64,000 nt of DNA, taken from positions 62,001-126,000 of the forward strand of contig JAHJHT010000009.1 in assembly GCA_018823835.1 (NCBI GenBank), in the 5' to 3' direction. The first letter of the stretch is position 1, and the number at the start of each line of letters is the position of its first letter. The position numbers and the translations under genes were made by a program. A model generated the notes under the pieces. That model was not told the DNA's origin, made no database searches, and saw only the letters and a program-made list of their open reading frames with translations. This stretch comes from Alphaproteobacteria bacterium (GTDB lineage Bacteria; Pseudomonadota; Alphaproteobacteria; Rhizobiales; Rhizobiaceae). This document shows positions 1-8,908 of this stretch, in pieces.

Positions 1-1
1 G

Positions 2-1390
2 TGGCTGGAATTCATGCGGCAGCACCTTTCGACCTTCGTGGCCCTCGTGCTGCTGGTGCCGACTGCGCTGTCGCTCGACGTTCGCATGTCGCTCGTGCTG
101 GTGATGCTCGGCGTGCTCTACGTGGCGATCGGCCGGCTCGTCATGCGCAAGACCAACGAGGGCCAGAAATCGGTCGAGCGCCACTATCACAACGTCTTCT
201 CGCACGTCACGGATTCGGTCGGCAACGTCGCCGTGCTGCAGAGCTACAACCGGATCAGCGACGAGACCGAGGCGCTGCGCAACCATGTGCGCGCGCTGCT
301 GTCGGCGCAGAACCCGGTGCTCGACTGGTGGGCGCTGGCGAGCGCGCTGCACCGGCTCGCCTCGACCATCTCGATGATGGTGGTGCTCTTGATCGGCGCA
401 TGGCTGGTGTCGCGCGGCGAGCTCAGGATCGGCGACATCATCGCCTTTACCGGCTTTGCCTCGCTGCTGATCAGCCGGCTCGACCAGATCTCGGCCTTCG
501 TCAACCAGATCTTCGACGCCCGCGTGAAGCTCGAAGGCTTCTACCGCCTGGAGGACGACGCCGCCCTGACGCGCGAACCGGCGGGGCTGGTCGAGCTCGA
601 GGGCGTGCGCGGCCATATCCGCTTCGAGGACGTCGGCTTCGAGTTCCCGAAGTCGGGCCAGGGCGTCAGCGACATCAATCTCGAGGTGCCCGCCGGTCAT
701 ACGGTCGCCATCGTCGGGCCGACCGGTGCCGGCAAGACGACGCTCATCAACCTGCTGCAGCGCGTTTACACGCCGCGGCAGGGGCGCATCCTGATCGATG
801 GCATCGACATCGCGACGGTGACGCGCAAGTCGCTGCGCCAATCGATCGCCACAGTGTTCCAGGATGCCGGACTGTTCAACCGCTCGATCGAGGATAACAT
901 CCGCATCGGCCGTTCGGACGCCTGCAACAAGGACGTGCACGCCGCTGCCGCTGCCGCGGCCGCGCACGACTTCATCCTCTCGAAGAGCGAAGGCTACGAC
1001 ACGCTGTCGGGCGAACGCGGCAGCCAGCTTTCGGGCGGCGAACGGCAGCGCGTGGCGCTGGCCCGCGCCATCCTGAAGGACGCGCCCATCCTGGTGCTCG
1101 ACGAGGCGACCAGCGCACTCGACGTCGAGACCGAGACCCGCGTCAAGGAAGCCATCGACCGGCTGCGCCAGAACCGCACGACCTTCATCATCGCGCACCG
1201 GCTGACCACGGTTCGCGACGCCGACCTGGTGGTCTTCCTCGACAATGGCCGCGTCGTCGAGATGGGCGGCTTTGCCGAACTCTCGGCGCGCAACGGCCGC
1301 TTCGCGTCGCTGCTTAGGGCCGGTGGCCTGCTGACCGACGAGGATGTGCGCCGCCTCAGTCTCGTGGCCGTCGAGAACCAGGCCGCCTGA
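2..1390 (+). CDS. ndvA: Cyclic beta-(1,2)-glucan export ABC transporter NdvA/ChvA, 3' part
   Basis: This is the C-terminal part of a half-size ABC exporter with its membrane domain fused to its ATPase; the start lies left of the window. The first readable residues (WLEFMRQHLSTF) match NdvA/ChvA as I remember it, and the reading frame enters from base 2. Transmembrane helices run to about nt 530. The ATPase follows, with Walker A GPTGAGKT near nt 718, signature LSGGERQR near nt 1030, Walker B ILVLDEATSALD near nt 1090 and an H-loop IIAHR. NdvA moves cyclic beta-1,2-glucan across the inner membrane to the periplasm, where it serves osmoadaptation and, in rhizobia and agrobacteria, host interaction. 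The glucan synthase gene is not visible here. Family assignment is strong because residues outside the ATPase also match. Confidence 0.9.
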   Translation, partial: WLEFMRQHLSTFVALVLLVPTALSLDVRMSLVLVMLGVLYVAIGRLVMRKTNEGQKSVERHYHNVFSHVTDSVGNVAVLQSYNRISDETEALRNHVRALLSAQNPVLDWWALASALHRLASTISMMVVLLIGAWLVSRGELRIGDIIAFTGFASLLISRLDQISAFVNQIFDARVKLEGFYRLEDDAALTREPAGLVELEGVRGHIRFEDVGFEFPKSGQGVSDINLEVPAGHTVAIVGPTGAGKTTLINLLQRVYTPRQGRILIDGIDIATVTRKSLRQSIATVFQDAGLFNRSIEDNIRIGRSDACNKDVHAAAAAAAAHDFILSKSEGYDTLSGERGSQLSGGERQRVALARAILKDAPILVLDEATSALDVETETRVKEAIDRLRQNRTTFIIAHRLTTVRDADLVVFLDNGRVVEMGGFAELSARNGRFASLLRAGGLLTDEDVRRLSLVAVENQAA

Positions 1391-1460
1391 GGCGATCACC
1401 TTGCCGGCAGGCCGCAGGCTGCGCCGATCGGTCCGATTGCGGCCGGCCGGCAAGGCAGCT

Positions 1461-2237
1461 ATGAAGCCCGCCATGAGCGACACAAGCGAACGCCCCCGCC
1501 GCTGGATCGACCTTGCCAACCCGACGAGATTCGTCGCGCTGGCCGACCGCATCGTGCCGTGGATGGCCGCCGTGTCGGCGCTGCTGCTCGCGGCCGGGCT
1601 CTATCTTGGCTTCGCGGCACCGGAAGACTTCCAGCAGGGCACGACGGTGCGCATCATGTACATCCACGTGCCCTTCGCGTGGCTGGCCATGATGTGCTAC
1701 TCGCTGATGGCGCTGTCGGCGCTCGGCACGCTGGTCTGGCGCCATCCGCTGGCCGACGTGGCGCTGAAATCCGCGGCCCCGATAGGCGCCGTGTTCACCG
1801 CCCTGGCGCTCGCCACCGGCTCGATCTGGGGCAAGCCGATGTGGGGCACCTGGTGGGTGTGGGACGCCCGGCTGACCTCGGTCTTCGTGCTGTTCTTGAT
1901 GTATCTCGGCATCCTGGCGCTGACGCGCGCCATTGACGACCCGGCGAAATCGGCACGCGCGGCGGCGATCATCACGCTGGTCGGCTTCATCAACATCCCG
2001 ATCATCAAGTTCTCTGTCGACTGGTGGAACACGCTGCACCAGCCGGCCTCGGTGTTCCGCATGGACGGGCCGACCATCGATGCCTCGATGCTGCGGCCGC
2101 TGATGATCACGGCGGTGGGCTTCACGCTCTTGTTCCTGACGCTGCACCTGATGGCGATGCGCACCGAGATCGGCCGCCGCCGGGTGATGGCGATGCGCCA
2201 GATCGAGGCGCGGCGCGCCGACCGCGCACAGGCCTAG
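1461..2237 (+). CDS. ccmC: Cytochrome c biogenesis heme exporter subunit CcmC
   Basis: A polytopic inner-membrane protein of 258 residues in the CcmC/CcsA heme-handling family. It shows the tryptophan-rich WGTWWVWDARLT motif (around residues 130-142) that binds heme at the periplasmic face, and conserved histidines in YIHVP and the later TLHQP loop. CcmC loads heme onto CcmE for c-type cytochrome maturation (System I). ATG 1461 has an AAGG just upstream; ATG 1473 is an alternative. The gene follows ndvA by 70 bp, and neither ccmA/ccmB upstream nor ccmD/ccmG downstream is present, which is unusual. Its stop shares the CTAG at 2234-2237 with the convergent selO stop. Confidence 0.92.
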   Translation: MKPAMSDTSERPRRWIDLANPTRFVALADRIVPWMAAVSALLLAAGLYLGFAAPEDFQQGTTVRIMYIHVPFAWLAMMCYSLMALSALGTLVWRHPLADVALKSAAPIGAVFTALALATGSIWGKPMWGTWWVWDARLTSVFVLFLMYLGILALTRAIDDPAKSARAAAIITLVGFINIPIIKFSVDWWNTLHQPASVFRMDGPTIDASMLRPLMITAVGFTLLFLTLHLMAMRTEIGRRRVMAMRQIEARRADRAQA

Positions 2238-3664
2238 CCGGCGGGTTTCACCGCATAGGCCTCGCGCATTTCGGCGATCTCGACCAGCCTTGAATGGAAG
2301 CGGCTCCAGTCGTCGGCCTCGGCGATCGGCGTCCAGATGTCCTCGACCTGGTCGATCAGCATGGTGCAGGGCATCTTTTTCGCGAAATAGGCGTGGTCGA
2401 GGCGGATTCCCGGTTCGGCCTCATGTGCGGCAAAGGCGGCATGAGCCGGGGCGAAGGCCGGAGAGGCATAGTGAAGCGCCTGCGCGCTGTCGGCGGCGCG
2501 CGTCTCGCTGGCCAGCCCGCCATACCAGTCGAAGAAGACCTGCTCGAAGGGCGCCTTCGATTCCAGCATGAACTTCCACACGGCGCGCACCAGCGCGGTG
2601 TCTTCAGCCTCGCCGGCCGGCCGCAGTCCGAGGCGGCGCAGCATGGCGGCGTTGAAGGCGTTCTGGAATTTCGACTCGAAGCCGCGCAGCACGGTCTCCA
2701 GTTCGGCCTGGCCGGCGAAGGGCAGCAGGCACTCGGCAAGCCGGGTGAGGTTCCACAGCAGCGTGTCGGGCTGGCGACCATAGGCGTAGAGGCCGGTGTC
2801 GTCGAAATAGGCGGCGGTGAATGTCGGGTCGAGGACAGGCAGGAAGCGCCAGGGGCCGTAGTCGAAACTCTCGCCGGTGACGTTGATGTTGTCGGTATTG
2901 AGGACGCCGTGAACGAAGCCGGCGAGCATCCAGGCCGCACAGGTGGCGGCAACACGGGCCGAAACCTCCTCAAGAAAGGCGACGGCGCGGGACGCAATGT
3001 CGTCACGCCAGACATCGGGCATGTAGGTGCGGACCGTATAGTCGAGCAGCCTTGCGATGTTGTCGGTCTCGTCGAGATAGAGCAGGCGCTGGAAGCTGCC
3101 GATGCGGATATGCGAGTGCGACAGGCGCACGAGCACGCCGGAGCGCGTCGGCGAGGGCTCATCGCCGCGCATCAGGGCCTCGCCGGTCTCGACGAGGCTG
3201 AGTGTCCTGGATGTGTCGACGCCGAGCGCCTCGAGCATTTCGGTGGCGAGGATCTCGCGCACGCCGCCCTTGAGCGTGAGGCGTCCGTCGGCGGTGCGCG
3301 ACCAGGGGGTCAGGCCGCTGCCCTTGGTGCCGAGATCGAGCAGGCGGCCGCCGCCGAGCTCGTGCACCTGGGCAAACAGGAAGCCGCGGCCGTCGCCGAG
3401 CTCGGGATTGTAGGTGCGGAACTGGTGGCCGTGATAGCGCAACGCCAGCGGCGTCTCGAAACTGCCGGGCAGCGGCGAAAAACGGCCGAAATGCTCGATC
3501 CATTCCGCATCGGTCAGGGTGTCGAGACCGACGCTTGCCGCGGCGCGGCAGTTGCGGAAGCGCAGGATGTGTTTGGGAAATTCCGCCGCTGCGACCTCGT
3601 CATAGAAGGCGCCGCCGAGCGAGGCATGGCTGACGGAGGGACGAAAATTGGGGGAAAGCGGCAT
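2234..3664 (-). CDS. selO: Protein adenylyltransferase SelO (YdiU/UPF0061 family)
   Basis: A 476-residue pseudokinase-fold AMPylase that transfers AMP from ATP to hydroxyl side chains of proteins, linked in known members to redox stress. The sequence shows YHGHQF (78-83), GDGRG (90-94), LGTKGSG (111-117), the HGVLNTDN catalytic segment (252-259) and the metal-binding DYGP (268-271). The length is typical of bacterial members. There is no C-terminal selenocysteine context: the protein ends in an ordinary way at the CTAG shared with ccmC. The gene stands alone, transcribed towards ccmC. Confidence 0.93.
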   Translation of the reverse strand: MPLSPNFRPSVSHASLGGAFYDEVAAAEFPKHILRFRNCRAAASVGLDTLTDAEWIEHFGRFSPLPGSFETPLALRYHGHQFRTYNPELGDGRGFLFAQVHELGGGRLLDLGTKGSGLTPWSRTADGRLTLKGGVREILATEMLEALGVDTSRTLSLVETGEALMRGDEPSPTRSGVLVRLSHSHIRIGSFQRLLYLDETDNIARLLDYTVRTYMPDVWRDDIASRAVAFLEEVSARVAATCAAWMLAGFVHGVLNTDNINVTGESFDYGPWRFLPVLDPTFTAAYFDDTGLYAYGRQPDTLLWNLTRLAECLLPFAGQAELETVLRGFESKFQNAFNAAMLRRLGLRPAGEAEDTALVRAVWKFMLESKAPFEQVFFDWYGGLASETRAADSAQALHYASPAFAPAHAAFAAHEAEPGIRLDHAYFAKKMPCTMLIDQVEDIWTPIAEADDWSRFHSRLVEIAEMREAYAVKPAG

Positions 3665-3802
3665 GCATGGACTCCGGCCGGCGCTTGAGAAATGTCGCCG
3701 GTCGCCCCAGCCATAGAGCGATTCAGGCGGCGATTGAACCCGCCGAACGGCAGCAACGCAAAAGGAACGCGTGTTTCGGGCGTGCGGTTCCTTATGCCGG
3801 CA

Positions 3803-4696
3803 TCAGCCCGACAGGATCGGGCGCAGCGCCTCGGTCTCGCCGAGGATGAAGGCGAAGAAGGCCTCGACGCCCGGCGCGTGGCGCTGGTCAGGGTGGGCAA
3901 GGATGCGCCAGGGGCGGGTCAGTTCCGGCACCGGGCCGAAGACACGCACGAGGTCGGGCTCGGCGTCGCCGAGCGCCATCGGCAAGGGCGCCACGCCGAC
4001 GCCGGCCTTGGCAGCGTAGATCAGCCCGAGCACCGAGGTGTTGCGCGCGGCATAGGTGGCGTCCGGCGCGACCTCGCGCAGCCAGGTGACGGCGCGGTGG
4101 CGGGTCATCGTTTCCTCGAAGCCGATCAGCGGATGTTTCGCGAGGTCGGCCGGGGATTCCGGCGCGCCGTGCGCGGCGACATAGTTGCGGCTGGCATAGA
4201 TCGCCCACAGCGAGTCGGCGATCTTGCGCCCGACCAGCACGTTGTCGTCGGTGTCGCCCGAGCGCAGCGCGACGTCGGCCTCGCCCCTGGCCAGATCGAC
4301 ATATTTGTCGCTCAGCACGAACTCGACCTTGAGGCCGGGATGGGCGGCGTGGAAGCGGTCGAGCAGGCCCGACTGGTCGAGCCGGAAGGCGATGGGCTCG
4401 GGGCAGGTGACGCGGACGACGCCGCTTGCGCTCCGGCCCTCGTCGCGCACGGCCTGGGCGAAGGTATCGATGGCCTCTGCGACGGCGCGGGCCTGCGGCA
4501 GCACGGCCGTGCCGAGATCGGTCAGCCGGTAGCCGGAGGGCAGGCGCTCGACCAGGCGCTGGCCGAGCCGGGCCTCGAGCTCAGCCAGCCGACGCTGCAC
4601 CGTGGACTGGTTGACGCCGAGCGCGCGGGCCGCCGCGAGCGTGCTGCCGGCGTCGGCCACGGCGAGCAGGAATCGCAGATCGTTCCAGTCGAACAA
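3803..4696 (-). CDS. LysR-family transcriptional regulator
   Basis: A LysR-type regulator with an N-terminal winged helix-turn-helix (DWNDLRFLLAVADAGSTLAA, then NQSTVQRRLAELE) and a C-terminal effector-binding domain. I chose the TTG at 4696, preceded by GAGG, because the protein then begins LFDWNDLRF as relatives do. An ATG at 4765 with a GGAGA upstream would add 23 residues. The gene is divergent from the methyltransferase at 4897, whose promoter it may control, as is common for LysR genes. The effector cannot be told from sequence. It belongs to the group that resembles regulators of SDR or oxidoreductase genes. Confidence 0.85.
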   Translation of the reverse strand: MFDWNDLRFLLAVADAGSTLAAARALGVNQSTVQRRLAELEARLGQRLVERLPSGYRLTDLGTAVLPQARAVAEAIDTFAQAVRDEGRSASGVVRVTCPEPIAFRLDQSGLLDRFHAAHPGLKVEFVLSDKYVDLARGEADVALRSGDTDDNVLVGRKIADSLWAIYASRNYVAAHGAPESPADLAKHPLIGFEETMTRHRAVTWLREVAPDATYAARNTSVLGLIYAAKAGVGVAPLPMALGDAEPDLVRVFGPVPELTRPWRILAHPDQRHAPGVEAFFAFILGETEALRPILSG

Positions 4697-4896
4697 TTTC
4701 GCCTCGCAATCCTGCGGCCCCGTTCCGCAATGATGCGGCTGCACGACGGCAAAAGGAAGTGGCATTCTCTCCATCACACCGCGGGGCGCCAAAGGGGTCT
4801 GCCGGCGGTCCACACGCAGCAGTTCCGGCACCGAGCGCGCGACGGGTCCAGCCCGCCGGCGACGGATGACGGCTGCCCGCCAAGGGGAGAGACGAC

Positions 4897-5757
4897 ATGA
4901 ACATCGCGGCGACCATGGACGGCCACGGCAAGGACAGCACCCGGCGAAACTGGGACGCGGCGGCGACCGGCTGGGACCGGCACGCGCCCGCAATCCGGGC
5001 GTGGCTGCGGCCATCGACGGATGCGATGCTGAACATGGCGGGCGTGGCGCCGGGCCAGACGGTTCTCGACGTGGCGGCCGGGGCCGGTGACCAGACGCTC
5101 GACCTCGCCGCCCGCGTCGGGCCGGATGGGCGCGTGGTCGCAAGCGACATATCGGAGAAGATCCTCGGCCTCGCCGCCGAGAATGCCGCGCGCGCCGGAT
5201 ACCAGACTGTCACCACCCACCTGGCGGATGCCGAACGGCTCGATCTCGACGCAGACAGCTTCGACGCGGCCGTCTGCCGGCTCGGCCTGATGTTCCTGCC
5301 CGATCCCGCGGCGGGACTTGGCCAGATCCGCCACGCGCTGAAGCCGGGGGCGCGCTTCTGCAGCATGGTGTTTGCCGGGCCGGACCAGAATCCCTGCCTG
5401 CGCATCCTGACGATGACGGCAATGCGCCATGCCGGCGTGCCGCCGCGCGACCCGTTCCAGCCGGGCGGGCTGGTCAGCCTCGGCCGGCCGGGCGGCATCG
5501 ATACGCTGTTCCAGGAGGCCGGATTTTCGGCGGTGGCGACGACGCGCATGGACGCGCCGTTCCGCATGCCGACGACGCAGCACTACCTCGCCTTCATCAG
5601 GGATGCGGCAGGGCCGATCCTGCAGATCCTCGCGCCGCTCTCCGACGCGGCAAGGGCGGCGGCATGGACCGACATGGCCGGACAGCTGGACGCCTTCCAG
5701 ACAGCGGACGGCTGGGTCGGACCGAACACGCTGCTGCTGACGGTCGGGCGCAAGTGA
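4897..5757 (+). CDS. Class I SAM-dependent methyltransferase (UbiE-like)
   Basis: A 286-residue Rossmann-fold methyltransferase. Motif I is VLDVAAGAGDQTLDLA (about residues 55-70), followed by the acidic VASDIS segment and a post-motif with CRLGLMFLPD. The resemblance is to the UbiE/MenG and Methyltransf_11 group, but the substrate is unknown. ATG 4897 is preceded by GGGGAGAGACGAC, a good ribosome binding site. It is divergent from a LysR gene and followed 20 bp later by a TVP38-like membrane protein gene in the same direction, so the two may share a transcript. An actual role in quinone synthesis is unlikely because the isolated context does not support it. Confidence 0.85.
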   Translation: MNIAATMDGHGKDSTRRNWDAAATGWDRHAPAIRAWLRPSTDAMLNMAGVAPGQTVLDVAAGAGDQTLDLAARVGPDGRVVASDISEKILGLAAENAARAGYQTVTTHLADAERLDLDADSFDAAVCRLGLMFLPDPAAGLGQIRHALKPGARFCSMVFAGPDQNPCLRILTMTAMRHAGVPPRDPFQPGGLVSLGRPGGIDTLFQEAGFSAVATTRMDAPFRMPTTQHYLAFIRDAAGPILQILAPLSDAARAAAWTDMAGQLDAFQTADGWVGPNTLLLTVGRK

Positions 5758-5777
5758 CCGAGCGGGAGGATGCGATC

Positions 5778-6449
5778 ATGGTCCTGGGCACAACCCATCC
5801 GCGCAAGATGGCCGTGCTGGCCGCGGTCACGGTGGCGGCTGCCTGCGCGGCGGCATGGCTGGCTTTCAACCACGCGCAACTGCCGGCATTCGACGCGGCA
5901 TGGGTTCACCGGGCGGTCGGCGGTCTCGGGATTTTCGGGCCGCTGGCGCTGATCGCACTGATGGTGCTGGCCGTGGTGGTCAGCCCGATCCCGAGCGGGC
6001 CGATCGCAGTGGCGGCGGGCATGCTCTATGGAGCGACGGGCGGGGCTGTCGTCAGCATCGTCGGCGCCGAGACCGGCGCGCTGATCGCCTTCAGCATGGC
6101 GCGCCATTTCGGCTATGACGCGGTCAGGCGGTCGCAGAACCCGGTGATGAAATTCATCGCCGTGCCGCGCTCGCAGGGCGCGCTGATGGGAATCGTGTTC
6201 GCGTCGCGGCTGGTGCCGTTCATTTCCTTCGACGCGATCAGCTATGCGACCGGCCTGACCAACCTGTCGTCTTGCCGTTTCGCGATAGCCACCGCGCTCG
6301 GCATCGTGCCGATATGCTGGACGCTCGCCGCGATGGGGGCGGGCATGGCGACCGGCGGCATCGACTGGCTTGTCGTGGTGGTTGCCGGCGGCGCCATCAC
6401 GCTGGTGCCGGCAATCGTGGCGGCGCTGCGGGTTCGGCGCGGGCGCTAG
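5778..6449 (+). CDS. TVP38/TMEM64 (DedA-like) integral membrane protein
   Basis: A 223-residue inner-membrane protein with a first helix at residues 10-28 and several later helices. It carries the SNARE-associated/VTT core: VVSPIPSGPIAVAAGMLYG and a downstream SRLVPFISFDAISYATGL segment with re-entrant-loop character and conserved Arg and Pro. DedA/VTT proteins act as lipid scramblases or flippases and in membrane homeostasis; the substrate is not predictable here. ATG 5778 has GGGAGGA nine bases upstream. Its stop codon shares the CTAG at 6446-6449 with the convergent hydrolase gene. Confidence 0.85.
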   Translation: MVLGTTHPRKMAVLAAVTVAAACAAAWLAFNHAQLPAFDAAWVHRAVGGLGIFGPLALIALMVLAVVVSPIPSGPIAVAAGMLYGATGGAVVSIVGAETGALIAFSMARHFGYDAVRRSQNPVMKFIAVPRSQGALMGIVFASRLVPFISFDAISYATGLTNLSSCRFAIATALGIVPICWTLAAMGAGMATGGIDWLVVVVAGGAITLVPAIVAALRVRRGR

Positions 6450-7366
6450 TTCGAGGCGTCGAGAAAACCGCGGACCATCGCGACGGTGGCGGCCGGGTTT
6501 TCCTCCATGATCCAGTGGCCGGAGCCCGGGATGATACCTTCACTGACGTTGCTGGCGGCGAATCGCATGACCGTCGCCATCATCGGCCCGAACGACTTCT
6601 CGCCACCGATCGCCAGGACCGGCATGGTCAACTTGCCCTTGTCGGCAAGGAAGGCGAGATTGTCGGCCGCATCCTGATCGAAGGCGGCAAACTGCGAGAA
6701 GCCGGCATGCATGGCGCCGGGAAGGGCGTAGAGTCCGGCATAGTGTTCGCGCGAGGCTTCCGTGAATGCGGCGGGGGTAGCGGAAAACTCGTTCCAGAAG
6801 CGGTCGAGATAGATGCGCTCGCGCCCCGCAACCAGCCGCTCCATGTCCGCTCCGCCGAAGCGGAAGTGCCACAGCAGCGGGTTCTTCAGGACTTCCTCCC
6901 ACGGTCCGATGCCGGGCAGCGGCGCGTCGATCAGGACGAAGCGCGTCGTCCGCTCGGGGTGCTGGACCGCGAAGGCGTAGCCGACCATGTTGCCGATATC
7001 GTGGGTGACGAAATCCGCGCTGTCGATGTGCAGCGCGTCGAGCACACCGGCAACGTCGTTGGCTTGAGTCTTCTTGTCGTAGCCGGCCTCGGGCTTCGAC
7101 GACAGGCCGAGACCGCGCAGGTCGGGCACGACGACGGTGTGGTCGCGGGCGAGTTCCCCGGCCATCGGCGCCCACATGTCGCCGGTCTCGCCGTAGCCGT
7201 GAAGCAGGACCACGGCCGGTCCCTGGCCGCCGACGCGAACGTGGATCGTCGCACCATTGGTCTCGATATCGCGCGTCTCGAACGACGCCGGGAAGGGTGG
7301 AACCTGGGCTGCCGCCGACAAGGGGATTGCAAGGGCGGCCAGCGCTCCCATCACGAGTTTCAGCAT
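6446..7366 (-). CDS. Exported alpha/beta hydrolase, epoxide hydrolase/dehalogenase type
   Basis: A 306-residue alpha/beta-hydrolase with a cleavable signal peptide (LKLVMGALAALAIPLSAAAQ), hence probably periplasmic. The oxyanion segment LLHGYGETGDMW, the DLRGLGLSSKP strand and the nucleophile elbow THDIGNMVGY give an aspartate nucleophile, as in epoxide hydrolases and haloacetate/haloalkane dehalogenases. The catalytic histidine is in GSGHWIMEE near the C terminus. The natural substrate is unknown. ATG 7366 has GGAG nine bases upstream; an upstream in-frame ATG at 7414 would bury the signal peptide. It is divergent from the LysR gene at 7500, its likely regulator. Confidence 0.86.
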   Translation of the reverse strand: MLKLVMGALAALAIPLSAAAQVPPFPASFETRDIETNGATIHVRVGGQGPAVVLLHGYGETGDMWAPMAGELARDHTVVVPDLRGLGLSSKPEAGYDKKTQANDVAGVLDALHIDSADFVTHDIGNMVGYAFAVQHPERTTRFVLIDAPLPGIGPWEEVLKNPLLWHFRFGGADMERLVAGRERIYLDRFWNEFSATPAAFTEASREHYAGLYALPGAMHAGFSQFAAFDQDAADNLAFLADKGKLTMPVLAIGGEKSFGPMMATVMRFAASNVSEGIIPGSGHWIMEENPAATVAMVRGFLDASN

Positions 7367-7499
7367 GTTTGCGTCTCCATCAGCCGGGAGACGGCCGACC
7401 GGCCATCGTTCCATCCCGCTGGACCCCTGCCAGATAGCATTCGGGCATCGTTCGGATTAGACTGCAAAGTACGGAACCGGATTTCGGAATAGCCGAACG

Positions 7500-8405
7500 A
7501 TGATGAAGCTCGAGAGCCTCGCTACATTCGTCATGGCTGCCGAGTCGGGGTCGATCAGCGGCGCGGCAAGGCGGCTCGGAATCGCCAAGTCCGTCGCCAG
7601 CGAGCGCCTCTCCGAACTGGAGCGGGAACTTGGTGCCAAGCTGATCCAGCGATCGACACGAAAACTCTCGGTGACCGAGGACGGGCAGGCCTTCCTGCCG
7701 CGCGCCAGAACCATCCTGCGCGAGGCGGCCGAGGCGACAGCGGAACTGACGGAGCGGCGCGGCACGCTGGTCGGGCCACTGCGGCTGTCGGCCCCGGTGA
7801 GCTTCGGCATGCTCCACCTGGGGCCGGCGCTCAACGCCTTCCTCGGCGAAAACAGGGGCATCGACCTGACGCTGGAACTCGACGACCGTTTCGTCGATGT
7901 CGCCTCCGACGGGTTCGACGCGGTGGTGCGGCATGGTCCGGTCAACAACAACCGGCTGGTCGCCAAGCGTCTGGCAAGCAGCCGCCGGCTGCTGGTGGCG
8001 TCGCCGGACTATCTGGCGCGGTGCGGGCGCCCGCAAACGCCGGCCGAGATCGCCGCCCATGACGGCATTCTCTATGCCAACCGCGAGGCCGACTGGCGCT
8101 TCGGCAGTGCGGCCGGCTGGAGCGTGGTGCGGCCGCGCGCCGTTCTGCGCGTCAACAATGGCGTGGTGATGCGCGATGCGGCGGCGGCCGGGCTCGGCAT
8201 CGCACTGCTGCCGACATTCTTCATGCACGAACAGCTTGCCGATGGCAGCCTGGTCCATGTCGATATCGGCACCGAGGCGGAAGGCGCGGAACTCTTCGTC
8301 GCCTATCCACGCGAACGCAATCCATCGACCAAGGTGCTGGCGCTGGTTGCGAGCCTCAGGCGCAGCTTTGGCGACCCGCCCTACTGGGACCGGGGACCTG
8401 GCTGA
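7500..8405 (+). CDS. LysR-family transcriptional regulator
   Basis: A 301-residue LysR regulator. The helix-turn-helix spans residues 2-60 (LATFVMAAESGSISGAARRL, SVASERLSELERELG), followed by the RSTRKLSVTEDG wing and a substrate-binding domain with PVSFGMLHLGPAL. This is the common subgroup that controls a divergent enzyme gene; here the neighbour is the exported hydrolase whose start is 133 bp away. Two adjacent ATGs at 7500 and 7503 are both possible starts and no strong ribosome binding site decides between them. Confidence 0.88.
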   Translation: MMKLESLATFVMAAESGSISGAARRLGIAKSVASERLSELERELGAKLIQRSTRKLSVTEDGQAFLPRARTILREAAEATAELTERRGTLVGPLRLSAPVSFGMLHLGPALNAFLGENRGIDLTLELDDRFVDVASDGFDAVVRHGPVNNNRLVAKRLASSRRLLVASPDYLARCGRPQTPAEIAAHDGILYANREADWRFGSAAGWSVVRPRAVLRVNNGVVMRDAAAAGLGIALLPTFFMHEQLADGSLVHVDIGTEAEGAELFVAYPRERNPSTKVLALVASLRRSFGDPPYWDRGPG

Positions 8406-8423
8406 GCGAGACTCGAATGCAGC

Positions 8424-8816
8424 CTATTCCTCGGAACGGCCGGAAGATTCGCGGTCGCGCTCGTAGTGTCGGGCGAGCGGGAAGGGCGGCAGCCAGGCTT
8501 CGCGGCGGACGGTCCAAAGTTCGTAGGTCGGCGTGAACCGGTCGGGGGCGTCGAAGGAGCCAAGGTTGATTTCGATCTCGTCGCCGGAGCGTGCGAAAAC
8601 CGACGAGCCGCAGCGCGGGCAGAAATGCCGTCCCTTGTAGTCGCGCGTTTCGCCCTCGATCGTCACCGCGTCGTCGGGGAAGATCGCCGAGGCGTGGAAG
8701 AGGGCGCCGTGATGCTTGCGACAGTCGAGACAGTGGCAGAGGCCGACGCGGTAGGGGCGGCCGGTCGCAACTAAGCGGACCTCGCCGCACAGGCAGCCGC
8801 CGGTGAACCTGTCCAT
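8424..8816 (-). CDS. GFA/CENP-V family zinc-binding protein
   Basis: A 130-residue protein with the cysteine pattern of the glutathione-dependent formaldehyde-activating (GFA/CENP-V) fold: C8-x-C10, C27-x-C29-x2-C32 and C66-x2-C69, which bind structural and catalytic zinc. Members of this family were named for a role in forming S-hydroxymethylglutathione, but many have unknown substrates, so no reaction is assigned. The gene stands alone, with ATG 8816 preceded by GGAGA about nine bases away. It is convergent with the LysR gene that ends at 8405. Confidence 0.87.
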   Translation of the reverse strand: MDRFTGGCLCGEVRLVATGRPYRVGLCHCLDCRKHHGALFHASAIFPDDAVTIEGETRDYKGRHFCPRCGSSVFARSGDEIEINLGSFDAPDRFTPTYELWTVRREAWLPPFPLARHYERDRESSGRSEE

Positions 8817-8908
8817 GACGAAATCTCCTTCGAAGGACGTGAGCGCAACCTAGAGCGGACGGGAGGGGCATCGCAATGGCTCGCCGGTCGGCCGGAAGCG
8901 TTGCATTC

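Noticed and set aside
2294..3688. Open frame of 464 codons on the plus strand
   Set aside because: It is antisense to selO, whose sequence matches its family throughout.
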